From positions 13,224,001 through 13,288,000 of the forward strand of contig CM027380.1 of NCBI GenBank assembly GCA_015680905.1: a stretch of 64,000 nucleotides of DNA. The letters run 5' to 3'. This DNA is from Coptis chinensis (Eukaryota; Streptophyta; Magnoliopsida; Ranunculales; Ranunculaceae). Positions 24,601-35,207 of this stretch are shown one piece after another. The notes beneath the pieces are model-generated. The model was not told the origin of the DNA, did not search any database, and saw only the letters and a list, made by a program, of their open reading frames with translations. Position 1 is the stretch's first letter; every line of letters starts with the position of its first letter. A program made the translations under genes and the position numbers.

Positions 24601-25117
24601 AAACAACATATAAAATCAAACAACAAACATAAATAATTAAGCTTCATGTTCATCTAAGTAAGAAGCAAGTTCATTCAACCAAAACACAAAATAAAACTGA
24701 AATTAAACATATATATGAAGATTTTAAATTTAGTTATCACATTTGTAGTAGTTGGTTGTTTTTTGTTTCGAGTAGATCTCGGTTTTTATTGCACAAAATC
24801 AGCAGAATCTTCATTAATTTCTTCATTTCGAATTTCCATATTGCACTTTTCATTTCAATTTGGGGGAACTAAGGGGGGTTTTTTTTTTTTGATCTTTTTA
24901 CATATTTATTTGGGGAAGATAGGGTGAAAGACAAATTTGTAATATTAGTAAAAAGTCAACCGGGTGGGCTTTTAACATAATTACAAAAGTCCATGTATTT
25001 TATCCATAATTAATATGGGACCATGGGCTCCAGGCCCAATCTCAGTTTTTTAGCACCTATTTTTAAATAGTTCTTGTTCCGGTTAAATGGGTACCCATTG
25101 ACACCCTTACCCCCAAC

Positions 25118-26989
25118 TTTAATCTTTTCTCCTCACAAATCTTTGAGAATCGTCTCTTGAGGTGGACATGTAAACCAAATGTTGCCCATCAATGACATGT
25201 AAAGAAAAGGATTCTAAAGTCCAAACCATTTCCAGGTTACAGCAAACCAACTATTTTTTCCTTTCTTTGCTACAAAGTTATTGTGACTTTTAAACAACCG
25301 GACAACATACGTAAAATCAAAATGCAAACGGGAGGTGGTGACAAAGGAAGATGCGAAGTGACAATGACTCAATGAATTTGCTAACAACTCTCTCTGCTTT
25401 TCAAACCTGGCATTGCTTTTCTTATTTATCCTCCCAAATTTTCAAACCATCCACAGTTATATATATAACGGACTCCTCTATGGCTCTATGTATCTTTTCC
25501 TTTTAATTCCTTGGCGGAAAAATGCTAATAGGCAACAGTCAAAACTAATGTATATATTTACCGAACAAAAAAAAAAATAATAATATATTGGACTTCAAAA
25601 ATGATGACAGCGGTCGGTCAAAGCTTTTAAGTGAAGCAACAGTGGTACTGCATTGGATATTTGCCCCGATGTCATGATTCGATGTGATTTTCTAGAAAGG
25701 TGATAGGGTCTCTATCATATCATCTGTAGATGCTGTGCTTCCCTGGGGAAAAAGATCGGACCAGTAAGAATGCAAGATTACAGACCTAGTATGATGGAAT
25801 TGGGCAGAACAACAGCGAAAAGGAAAATGAACTTTCAAGGTGCAAAACAATTGTTCAATGTTGTATGCATGCCCTACATGGCTACACGGCAAAGGATTAC
25901 AATATAATAAAACCTTACTACCTTAGGTTCAAATAAGCTTCCAACGAGCTTGTACGTTGATTTAACACTGGATTCTTATAAATGTTTCTAGTAAAAATGG
26001 CTCTGAGGATAAATTGATGAATATTTCTAGAAATGTTTCAGCTTATCAATCTTAAGTACTATGTGGTAGAGGTGTGAATTTCTAATCTCTCAATTGCAAT
26101 ATAATGTGAAGATCATATTTACTTGTGTCGGAGAGATTTGTATAGCGAGGCAATGCATGTCACCAAATTCGAGCCCCTTTCAAAATATATTTACCAGTGG
26201 TCCCATATTAGTTAAATAATACAAATTAAGCATGCCCGCCCACTATCTAGATACATTGTTGTAATAAAGTTTATATATGACTCTGTGAATTAGCCATCGG
26301 ATCGGAGTACATTTTCTGCTTGGATGACTTATTTTTAATATGGAATGCCAGCAAGTAGCTTAGTGCATTGCTCATGCACACAGACACAGTGAATTGTGTA
26401 GAGTTATTTCTTGAAAAGCTAAAATCAAAGACAAAAATTGCGTCATTTAATAAGTGGCCTCTACGTAATGCACGAAATGTGTTGCTGCTAACTTTCCTCA
26501 GGGATATGTTGTATAGCAAAATTGCTTCAGAGAAATTATCTCGAGACCAAATGAAAAGTTCAAAAGGACTTTTTTTTGTTAAGTTGTCACAACGAAACTC
26601 TTCTTTGTTCGTTTCATCTTTTCTTTTCTAAATATTTAAATCAAAGGATAGAAACCCCAGCCACAATCTTGTTTATTGGTTAGAAACCAAAAGGTGATCT
26701 GACCATAATTCTGTTTATTGATCCATTAAAAATGGTTAGTGCCCTTAATAATTAACCATCCCTACCAGTGAGATCATTTGCATCATTAATCATTCTTAGT
26801 GTTTGATGATAACAACTAATTCATAATAAGATAACCGAACAACTCACCTCAGTTACACTAAAGTAACAAAAGAAAAGACAAGCATTCCCTACATGAACTA
26901 AAGAAACTTAAAACTAATAATACTCGACTTCAACACACTAGTAACAGGAGATTTCTGCACTGCCTCCACACTGGCTACTATGTGCAAGC
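25118..26989. other. Intergenic stretch downstream of the phytocyanin gene
   Basis: No gene, RNA or mobile element was recognised. Open frames here (25692-25892 and 26271-26631) are short and overlap on opposite strands without recognisable domains. Confidence 0.5.
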
Positions 26990-27620
26990 TTAAGAGAGAG
27001 ACAATCTGAGCACTGTGAACACGGTGACCACTACAGCCATGGACGGATAGATAGTGGTTGATGATGATGGTATGGTCGTTGTGGGGGTACCGGGAGTTCT
27101 AGGAATTGGCGTGGGTGTATTGCCACCGGAAGGAGTGGTTGGTGTTGTCCCGTTTCCTCCTACTGTGACTGCAAGCTTCATCCCACCAGCACAGTGACCT
27201 CCCACAGAACAAATGAAGTAATGTGGTCCTGGGGTCTTCAGAGCGATCGATGTGGCCCCGCTGCTATCAGAGCTTAAGGAGTTTACTGCACTGCAACTGG
27301 AGTAAGCACTTGAACTTACTTCTTCCACTGTATGTGCCCCTCCTCCATACTGGAACACTGTCAGCCAACGTTTGCAGAAAATAAACATAGTATTAGAACT
27401 TGCACGTACTAAAACGAAACATTAGTAGTAGTAACTAGTAAATGAGATCAAAGAACAAACCAAGGTTGTCACCAACTGCAAAGGTCTTCCCACTAGTCCA
27501 TGTGCTATAATCAACGCCTGTACTCCAACCTGCTGTATCTCCTACAGTGTGATCCACAGCAAAGCTTCCCACGGCAAAACATAAAACTAGCAGAGCACAA
27601 AGGACTCTAGCACAAGCCAT
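26990..27620 (-). CDS. Uclacyanin-type phytocyanin, GPI-anchored
   Basis: Two exons, 27620-27461 and 27357-26990, with a 103-bp GT-AG intron, give 175 residues. Phytocyanins are extracellular type I blue-copper electron-transfer proteins of the plasma membrane surface and cell wall. The ATG giving MACARVLC is chosen because a standard secretion signal (about 20 residues, ending near GSFA) follows. The plastocyanin-like domain begins [10 protein letters not shown]. The copper ligands are visible: His in GGGAHTV, Cys in HYFIC, His in GGHC and Met in GGMKL; methionine points to uclacyanin rather than stellacyanin. A Thr/Pro/Gly-rich arabinogalactan-like linker and a hydrophobic tail ([16 protein letters not shown]) for GPI attachment end the protein. 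The intron falls just before the first ligand, the usual phytocyanin position. It looks intact. Confidence 0.95.
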
Positions 27621-27696
27621 TTCACACACTGAAAAGAAAAGAAAGAGGTAGAGAAAAAGAGGGTTGTGTCTCACAACAATAGTACTATGAGGTCCT

Positions 27697-27704
27697 TATA
27701 TAAT
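27697..27704 (-). promoter_or_regulatory. TATA box of the phytocyanin gene
   Basis: On the minus strand TTATATAAGG lies about 77 bp upstream of the ATG. A start of transcription about 30 bp downstream of it would give a leader of about 50 nt. Position and sequence fit a plant TATA box. This is inferred from sequence only. Confidence 0.6.
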
Positions 27705-29240
27705 GGAAGGAGCTAGTGGTTGGACTGTTGGAGATTTGGAGTTAGTAACCGTTGTTCAAGTAGCTTTAAATTGTAAATTCTTGACTAATTAAACTTATTC
27801 CATGAGGGGTATAACTTGAGTCAGATCCAATGGATAACTTATGTTAGACTCTAGTCTAATAGCCTACACCCATTATGAAAGTAAAGTGGGTGATGACCAA
27901 CTCCTCATTTTTTGTTTCTGTTGCCTTTTTCTTGTGTGACATAGTGGTTATATCTACCATTATTGGCTGTGGTAAGACCGTAAGATACTTAGATTAGCCT
28001 AACTGGACCATGTTCATACTATACTCCAGAAGTCCAGAGAGATAGTGGGCCGTGTTTATTTTGTCAAAAAGCTCTTAAGCACATGTGTTGGATGAACAGA
28101 TTATATGCGTTTTTAATAAGCAAGCCAAAAAGGAGGTTATGGAGGATATGTTTTCTCTTTTGTTAGTTGCTTGAGAATGAAGAAAGCATGAAAAGTTCTT
28201 ATGATGCACTAGAAATTCTTATCAGAAGAAAAGTAGATACTAAAGTATATGTGATTTTTTACCATGCATCATTGCTATAGGTTCTTCCTGGAAAATTTTG
28301 TTAGATATCTCATATCATTTGAGGTTTATGTGATTTAGCATATACAATTGCATAACTAGCAATTTTCTTTTGGTAAAAACCAGGGAGCAGAAAAAGTATA
28401 TAAACAGGTTATTGCTAATACTTGACGATGGTTGCCAATACTCATGAAAATACTAGCTCCCGCTTGACTGCTTGAGGGTACCATAACTGTGAAGGCCGAA
28501 TCTTCGCTATTCTGTCTTTATTATAATTTCCAGGTTCAAACTACAAATTAGCGAAACTGAGCCATATAATCCCGCACATAAACATTGTTAAAAGTTTGAA
28601 AAGTTTAAGCCATTAAACTGTAAGTGTCAAGATTTAAGGTACTTGAGTTGGTGGTCAAATTGTAAGCGATATAAAAACAGATTCTGGAATAAGTTCGATT
28701 GTGATTTGTAACTGATTCTGGCATATTATATGAATTGTATCCAGTTCACATGATCTCTATTACCTTACAGTTTAACATGGACATTTTAACATGGTATGAA
28801 AGTCTGGATCTTTTAAAAACGGACTACTACAAGAGCAAAATAAAATGTGAAAGATAAAGGGTCAAAATGATCATTCCCATGAATTCTTTGCACTCCGTAA
28901 ACAGAGGAGTAAAGGGTGAGAATGATAATTCCCACTTGTTTTCTTCGCATTGCATTTCGTAAACAGATGAGTGTATTCAGTTTCATATTTCCCAAAGATT
29001 CAAAGAAGGTGCAATTATGTAATTTGTGAACCTTTGTTCAAGAAGAATTATTTTGTTGTTCTAACTTTTGGTTATTATTCTGTTATGTAGTTCTCTGTTC
29101 CTTACAAACCTACTTAGAGTGGTTCTATTTTCATATTAAGTTGTTATTAATAAATAAAAACGTATATGATAGTATGTAGTATACTGTGTCTTTACTTGGA
29201 CATCAATCCAAACAAATTGAGATGATTGTGGTATGAGCTG
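27705..29240. other. Intergenic stretch upstream of the phytocyanin gene
   Basis: No gene was recognised. A short duplication around 28857-28965 repeats a GTAAACAGA.GAGT block and an AATGAT.ATTCCCA block. Confidence 0.45.
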
Positions 29241-29835
29241 AATTTTCAAATTTCTATGACAAAAAACTAGGTGGTTTAACTTTTAGGACCAATCAAATGG
29301 TAATCTACAATTTTCATTACTAGAAACCAAACTAACGAAGAAGCCCAGTTATATTAACGTCAATAAAGTGTTTTATTACTTTTTTTTCAATTTTAAAAAC
29401 GGTGCGTGATTCTCTCTCTTCTCTTCTCTGTCTTTGCAGCCATTAAACCTCTTCATTTGAAATAAGAGGTTAGAATACCCCATTCAAAGTGGTCTCCTAA
29501 AAAAAATAAAAGTGACCCATCTCTCTCCAGCTAACTTTCCATATATTTTAATGCACTTTTTCAAATCTACACGTACCTGCTAACATTGTTTCTAGTTTCT
29601 ACATACATATAAAGGGTAAGGTTGTTAGTTGTTATCAAAATAAAATAAAAAAAGATTGGAAAAAAACTTGGAGAAGAATATTTATAGAAAACATAGTGAA
29701 TTTACGCCTCCTCGAGTTAGTCTTACCAGGCTCCCTCTAGTTAATCTAGCTTTCAGTAACAAAAATTGTAGATTACCATTTAACTGGTCCTAAAAGTTAA
29801 ACCACATGGTTTTTTGTCATAGAAATTTGAAAGTT
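29241..29835. mobile_element. MITE with about 85-bp terminal inverted repeats
   Basis: The left end reads AATTTTCAAATTTCTATGAC, then AAAAAACTAGGTGGTTTAAC. The reverse complement of the right end is AACTTTCAAATTTCTATGAC, then AAAAAACCATGTGGTTTAAC. Similarity continues through TTTTAGGACCA and AATGGTAATCTACAATTTT. The element is about 595 bp with C/T-rich and AT-rich interior and no ORF. A target duplication was not certain, so the superfamily is open. Confidence 0.75.
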
Positions 29836-30314
29836 CCACCTATAGGCAATTTTCCGAAAAAACAACATTGGGTCGAAATATTGATGATTCCAAAATTAGT
29901 CGAAATCAAAATATGACATGGGTTGAAATATTATTAATTTCGGTTTTCCAGATTTTCGAAATTCTGAAAATTCCAAAATCCTGAACTATGCTTCTAGCCT
30001 TCATTAGCCGAGTAGAAAACTAATATTTTCTTGGTTTACATATAAATTTATACCAAATAAGTTGGATGAACTTAAAGAACTTGCAAGAATAGTATTTCAC
30101 CTATCGAACTGGACCAAATATACACATTGAAATATATATACAAAAACAGTGTACGTTCATAGCCAAGTACCATGGTCTGTGTGATTAGGAACATTGATCC
30201 CTTGTGTGTTTCAAAGTATAACTAACTTGCCGCAACAAAATTCCATTCAACTGTAAAATCTGGTTGATAGATTTAACTTACATTGCTTCAGTACTATGTG
30301 ACTGTGAGACGAAT
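29836..30314. other. 3' flank of the coiled-coil gene
   Basis: Non-coding. It includes the likely 3' untranslated region of the minus-strand gene ending at 30315, with AT-rich candidate polyadenylation signals. Nothing else was recognised. Confidence 0.4.
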
Positions 30315-33117
30315 TCAAAAGAAGTATCTGCTGCCAACAGCATAGCCAACGCCAGCAATGCCCAAACATAAAGCCAATGTCATGCACCACGGTAAACTGC
30401 CTACATTTTCACCATCCTCTGCCTCCGACGATCCTTTATCTCTTTCAATTCTGCTGTTGTAACTGCTACATGATGATTCCTGCTTCTTCAGCTTCTGCGA
30501 CTTTAACTGTGAGACCTCAAGTTGAAGAAGTTTAACCCACTGACGATGTGCAAAAAATCGCAAGGATTCAGAAAGGAGCAAGGAAGATAGGTTGTCCCTT
30601 TCTTCAGCCATAACTGTGGCCTTTCTCTCAGCTGTTCTCGCTCTTGACTGAGAAAGCTGTAAGGCTTTCATGAGTTCCAACTTCTCGCTTTCGTTGGGAA
30701 TTTTGGTACTAGAAAGCTCACGATCTTCTACTTCTTGACTAACCTTACTGCCAATTGAGAAATTTAAATCAGCAAAAGAATTGTTTCAATTACTACCTTA
30801 TGAATCACTTATTCACTTCAACAACCTAAAAGCTGTTAGGCTGTGTTTCATTTTAAAAAAGAAAAAGTGGCAAACTCTAGCATAACTTCGATGATACATT
30901 GACACTACCAAACTACAGAATCGATCATTCTAATTTCCTCCACGCCATACTAACACAACAACTAAAAATTTAGTTCATTGTCTTTCGTTTTCTACCAAGC
31001 ATATCCTACAAATCACTGTAGGAAACTTATTCCATAAAATATACTTATTGTTAAGTAAACAAGAAAATCAAATTGATATAACAAATATATCATGAACAAA
31101 CCTTTAGTTCAACAAACAAACAAACCTTTTAGTTCAACTAATGAACTTAATTTACCAATGATTAAATCCGAGCCTAGTGAAGATTCACTATGTCCTTAAG
31201 ACAGATTTCCCCCCTCACGATGCTTGAAGGTTGATGGGAAACTGACTCCCAAGATAGAATGGATTTCCTTCTATAGAAAGCTAGCACTTCAATTCTATAG
31301 AATCAACGAACACAACATAGTATTTGACTAAGAACAGAGGGAGAAGAGAAATATCAGAACTCTGTGTGATCTGGTGTGTCTTTCTCTCTAAATTCATCCA
31401 CTATTTATAGGTAAGTGGTGCCTCTTCGAAACAACACAGTGACTCTAGGGAAAAAGTAAGCAACTCTTTGAAAAGTCACATGTTTCGAAAAGACACTATT
31501 TCGGCATAAAGCACTGTTTCGAACCAGTGCCTATTTCTAAAGGTTATACCTTTTCGGCATGATGGACTGTTTCGAACCAGTGCACATTTTGAAAGGTCAC
31601 ACCTTTTCGGCATAATACACTGTTTCGAACTAGTGCATCATTTTGAAAATGTTTTTCTCACTTTACGTACTGTTTCAAGATAAACCCATTTCATCTCAAT
31701 ATGGGATAACTTGGGAGACAAATTACTCATTCATATCTCAATGGATTTGTGCAAATCCATTTTTCTAATAATCACATGGATATGAATTGAATTGGTTCAA
31801 CATAAGCCTTGTAATTCAACACCATGAGATGTTAGATATGGTGAATATCCAGTTGATTTGATAAAAAATGTGGTTGGCCTATAAGAGCATCTTTAATGGT
31901 GCAAGCTCAAAAACACTAAATTTTTTTATCAAACCAAATACCAAATAAAAAAAACACCAAACATCTTCAGTTCAGACATCAAAATTTCGGCACTAATAAC
32001 GCTGCTTTGGATAAACCGCGCCAGAATAACCCACGCGGTTTTTGAAACACCACGCCAAAAAGCCCACAATACAACCCAAAGCTCATGCGGTGTTTCAAAC
32101 ACCACGCAGCTTTCGAAACAGCACGTCATATAATTTAGCCCAAAACCCACGCGGTTTTGAAGCCTATGCTGTTTTCTGAAAACCGTGTCAGAGAAGCCTA
32201 CAACAACCCACAAGCCTGCAGGCCTGCATGGTTTTTCGCTTTTCAAACAATGTGTCGTACATTTGGTAAAAATCAAACCAAACGCAAACGCCCATTTGGT
32301 GTTTGGTTTGCTAATTTTTTTTTATATTGAAATGAATTGGTGTCTCCACTAAAGTTGGTTTTTAACCAAAATTTCAAGAATTTGGCGTTTGCATATGAAT
32401 TGGTGTCTCCATTAAAGATGCTCTAAACTAACACAAGTTTGAAATAAAAAATAAAATGTATAAATCAATTTAGTATACTTGGGAATGTCAGTTAAGCGGT
32501 GCCAAAGTTTGATCGCAGTCCATTTTATTAAACTTCAGAAATTACAATAACAAGACATTTGTATATTATTTGGTAATTAGTAATGATTAATTTAATCTCC
32601 ATTTTCCTACATGTTGACATGTTGTCCTATACCTTATTGCGGGTTATGTTTCATGCCGCTTTGATTCTTATCTTAATTCCCCACCATCATTACTAATAAA
32701 TCCATTCTTCAACAATAGTTCGACACGTAGAAAATAAAAACTAGAAAAGTAAGACAATTCAACCAAGAAACCGAGTAACAGAACAACTACTCCAAAGAAG
32801 AGAATGAAGTACCTGATATGCTTTGGTCTAATAGAATTGAGAACATTTTTATCTGTTCCAGCAAAGACTTTAACTGGTGGAGGAAGATCACAATTTTGTA
32901 AAAGATTAGGACCAGACCATTTAGAAGGAGAATGAGAAAGCGGTACTGGTCCCATTACCACCAACTCCTCTTCTGTCATGTAACACTTGTTATTATTCTT
33001 CTTCTTCTCACTCAAACCATCATCTTTAGAACTGAAAGAAAAACACCATTGATCAAACAACCCTTTATTTCCATAAGAATCTGAATTCCACCCAGCAAGG
33101 GTGGATGATGGATCCAT
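30315..33117 (-). CDS. Two-exon coiled-coil protein with C-terminal membrane anchor, function unknown
   Basis: Exon 1 is 33117-32813 and exon 2 is 30747-30315. Both boundaries are GT-AG and phases agree across the 2,065-bp intron, giving 245 residues. The start is the first ATG in frame (MDPSSTLAGWNSDS). The open frame extends upstream to 33198 through coding-like residues (LASSPKSTRKQSIFLSEEQL), but with only a GTG at the limit, a stop before it and an AG acceptor at about 33189. An upstream exon could therefore supply an earlier start. The C-terminal half has a predicted coiled coil (ALQLSQSRARTAERKATVMA, FAHRQWVKLLQLEVSQLKSQ), an acidic/serine stretch, and one hydrophobic segment (WCMTLALCLGIAGVGYAVG) five residues from the end, as in tail-anchored proteins. 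I do not recognise a named family. The intron carries a MITE and a minisatellite. Confidence 0.8.
31498..31645. repeat. Intronic minisatellite, about 53-bp unit, three copies
   Basis: TTTCGGCAT begins three successive units at about 31498, 31552 and 31603. Each contains CACTGTTTCGAACCAGTG or a variant, and that core is itself an imperfect palindrome (CACTG...CAGTG around TTCGAA). It lies within the intron of the coiled-coil gene. Further degenerate relatives (AAAAGTCACATGTTTCGAAA) lie just upstream. Confidence 0.75.
31885..32423. mobile_element. Tourist-like MITE inside an intron, TAA target duplication
   Basis: The left end GAGCATCTTTAATGG is the exact reverse complement of the right end CCATTAAAGATGCTC. 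TAA flanks it on both sides (31882-31884 and 32424-32426), as for PIF/Harbinger MITEs. The 539-bp element sits in the large intron of the coiled-coil gene. It contains internal repeats of an ACCACGC and GTTTTTGAAAC type and a duplicated GAATTGGTGTCTCCA block near the right end. Confidence 0.85.
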
Positions 33118-33198
33118 GCAAAGAAGTTGTTCTTCAGAAAGAAAGATGGATTGTTTACGGGTGCTTTTGGGTGATGATGCTAGAGGTCTGCAAACCAC

Positions 33199-35207
33199 TT
33201 ACTGATTCTCGTTTTAAAACAGGCTTGCCAATAAAAAAACAAAAGATGGATTGTTTTAGTGGGCAGTTTTAGAATGTTTTGAAAGTGGTTAAAGAAGAGT
33301 CTTATGAAATGAAACGTGGCTTATGCGATTTGGAGAGATTGAGTGGCGTTTTAAGTCTAGTATTCGCGTGCAGTGCACTCTAATGACATCTGTGTATCCG
33401 TTTTTATATGCTTCCATATTTTGCCAGGAAACCGTCGGTTAGTTTTCTAAGCAAGTTATAATTACACTAGCTCACAGAATATTGTGGGCTCTGTGGAACT
33501 CTGTGGGCAAAACATCTGTGGGCTTAAAGAGTCTGTTTCTCAGTTACTTCAGAACCAGTGCTTAATTATACCTTTTTTTTTTTTTTTTTTTAATCCTATC
33601 AGTGTAAGGAGATGCTGTGATTGAAGGGAAACTATTAAAATTTTTGTATCAAAAGAATTGGTTTGGGCACTTTAATTGCAATTTTTATTATATCAATAAA
33701 TTGTTAGAAATATGTCAATTATGATTTTATACCAATGGATACATTTTTCACGGCATAAAGTTGAAATGCCCTTGTCGAAAAGACATTAACTACACAAACT
33801 TTGCAGATCGCACCTTGTTAAGACGAAGACTGTACTTACATTGAAAGCTATATGCAGTCAAAATTTGTGTTTTACTGCAGCTCTTTATCTGTTTATTCAT
33901 ATTTTTTTAAAGGGTTTCTTCTTGAATGGTTGACTTAAAGATTAGGACAACATAACCCGTTGAATATTGCAGAGATGATTTATTCCAATGCCGGATGTGG
34001 CCCCCACTTGTAGATTGTATGAAATACCCCTAATACTTTTCTACGTATTAGTGTTTTGTTTTCAGAAAAAATGATATATTATTATATGAATTTACATATA
34101 TATCCTTAAACATCTCCCACCCGTTTGTCACATCTCTTCCTACTTAGTACATTAGAAGTTATTTTCTCTATCTTATTCCTACCCAAACAAGATGTCACTT
34201 CTTCTCTCTCAACAACTTACACTCCTGAGTGCACAGTCACCGAAAACTCTCTTTGTTCCCGCCCAAATTCCTTTCCCTCTCTTTTCTCCTACCATATTGA
34301 CCAAATTGTATTGAAAATGTTTGGGAACTTCCCTATTGTCTTATATCTTAGTTTTGTTGGTGTGAAATGGAGTTCTTATATAGGAAATGTATGACAGGGC
34401 TACTTTTTCGTTTTAATCAAGATATGGTTTTGTTAATCCCTTTGTTAATCCCATTATTATAAGTATATGGCAGAACAATGTAGTTTTTATCAGTACAAAA
34501 GTATACCCGTAAAAAAGAAAGATGTGAATGCGACTGGTAAAACACGGTAGTTCTAGTTTTTATGTGTTGTACAAATGTATACCTGGGGTAAACACAAATA
34601 TGTGTATGCCCAAAACTCAATATCGAAAGAGAGAAGTCAAAACATGTAGTGGAGTATGATCTTGCCAATATATAAAGTACCAATATACAAACAAATCTAA
34701 GAAGCACCACGTGAGTAGCTTCAATAATTAGTACTGGAATGCTATGAAGTTGTTTAGAAAATGGTAATATGAACAAAGGCATCAGAGATCAATTTATTTC
34801 CAAAGAAGGTTTATAATGTCTCAATGGTATTGCATGTTGTTTTAGTATGAAAAATAGATCACGTGGGAAAGAAAGATCTATATAAACTTTCAATTCGTGG
34901 CATACTCCAATTGACGGCATGTTGTCTTCATTTAGGTGAAGTTAGTAGTGTAGGCAAAAGTACTTAATTAACAAAGATTAATCTTAATTAAAGCAATTAA
35001 AAACAAAATCCAATAGCACGTAGTTTAGTTTGTCAATTCAGGGACTCAAGCATTGCATTTTTTGTGTTTTTTCACGATCAACCATGATTCTACCATTCCG
35101 TTCAACCCGACAAGCAGGTCAAGCCACAAGCAAGCAAGTCTTTAGCCACCGTATTTCTTATCATGGCCCCAGTCCGGGTGAAATTGAGATGCTGATTTCG
35201 CAGTAGC
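33199..35207. other. Upstream region of the coiled-coil gene and intergenic DNA
   Basis: No gene was recognised. It probably includes the promoter and leader of the minus-strand gene (33199-33450). A 20-bp T tract occurs at about 33571-33591. The open frames at 34125-34394 and 34782-34417 have no recognisable domain. Confidence 0.45.

Larger units (their letters stand above)
15510..25108 (+). mobile_element. Mutator-like element (MULE) with 9-bp target duplication
   Basis: The left end TAGGGTGTCAACGG and the reverse complement of the right end, AAGGGTGTCAATGG, match. Deeper in, TAAAGCCCACCCAG (16141-16155) matches AAAAGCCCACCCGG from the right arm, so the terminal inverted repeats are long and eroded. 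Flanking 9-mers ACCCCTAAC (15501-15509) and ACCCCCAAC (25109-25117) differ at one base; a 9-bp duplication is the Mutator hallmark. Inside are a decayed MuDR-type transposase (22738-23540), a palindrome-rich tandem array and a nested LINE of about 6 kb. Without the LINE the element is about 3.6 kb. Confidence 0.85.

Noticed and set aside
34125..34782. Two ORFs of about 90-120 codons on opposite strands
   Set aside because: No recognised domains, poor coding composition, and no splice or start context.
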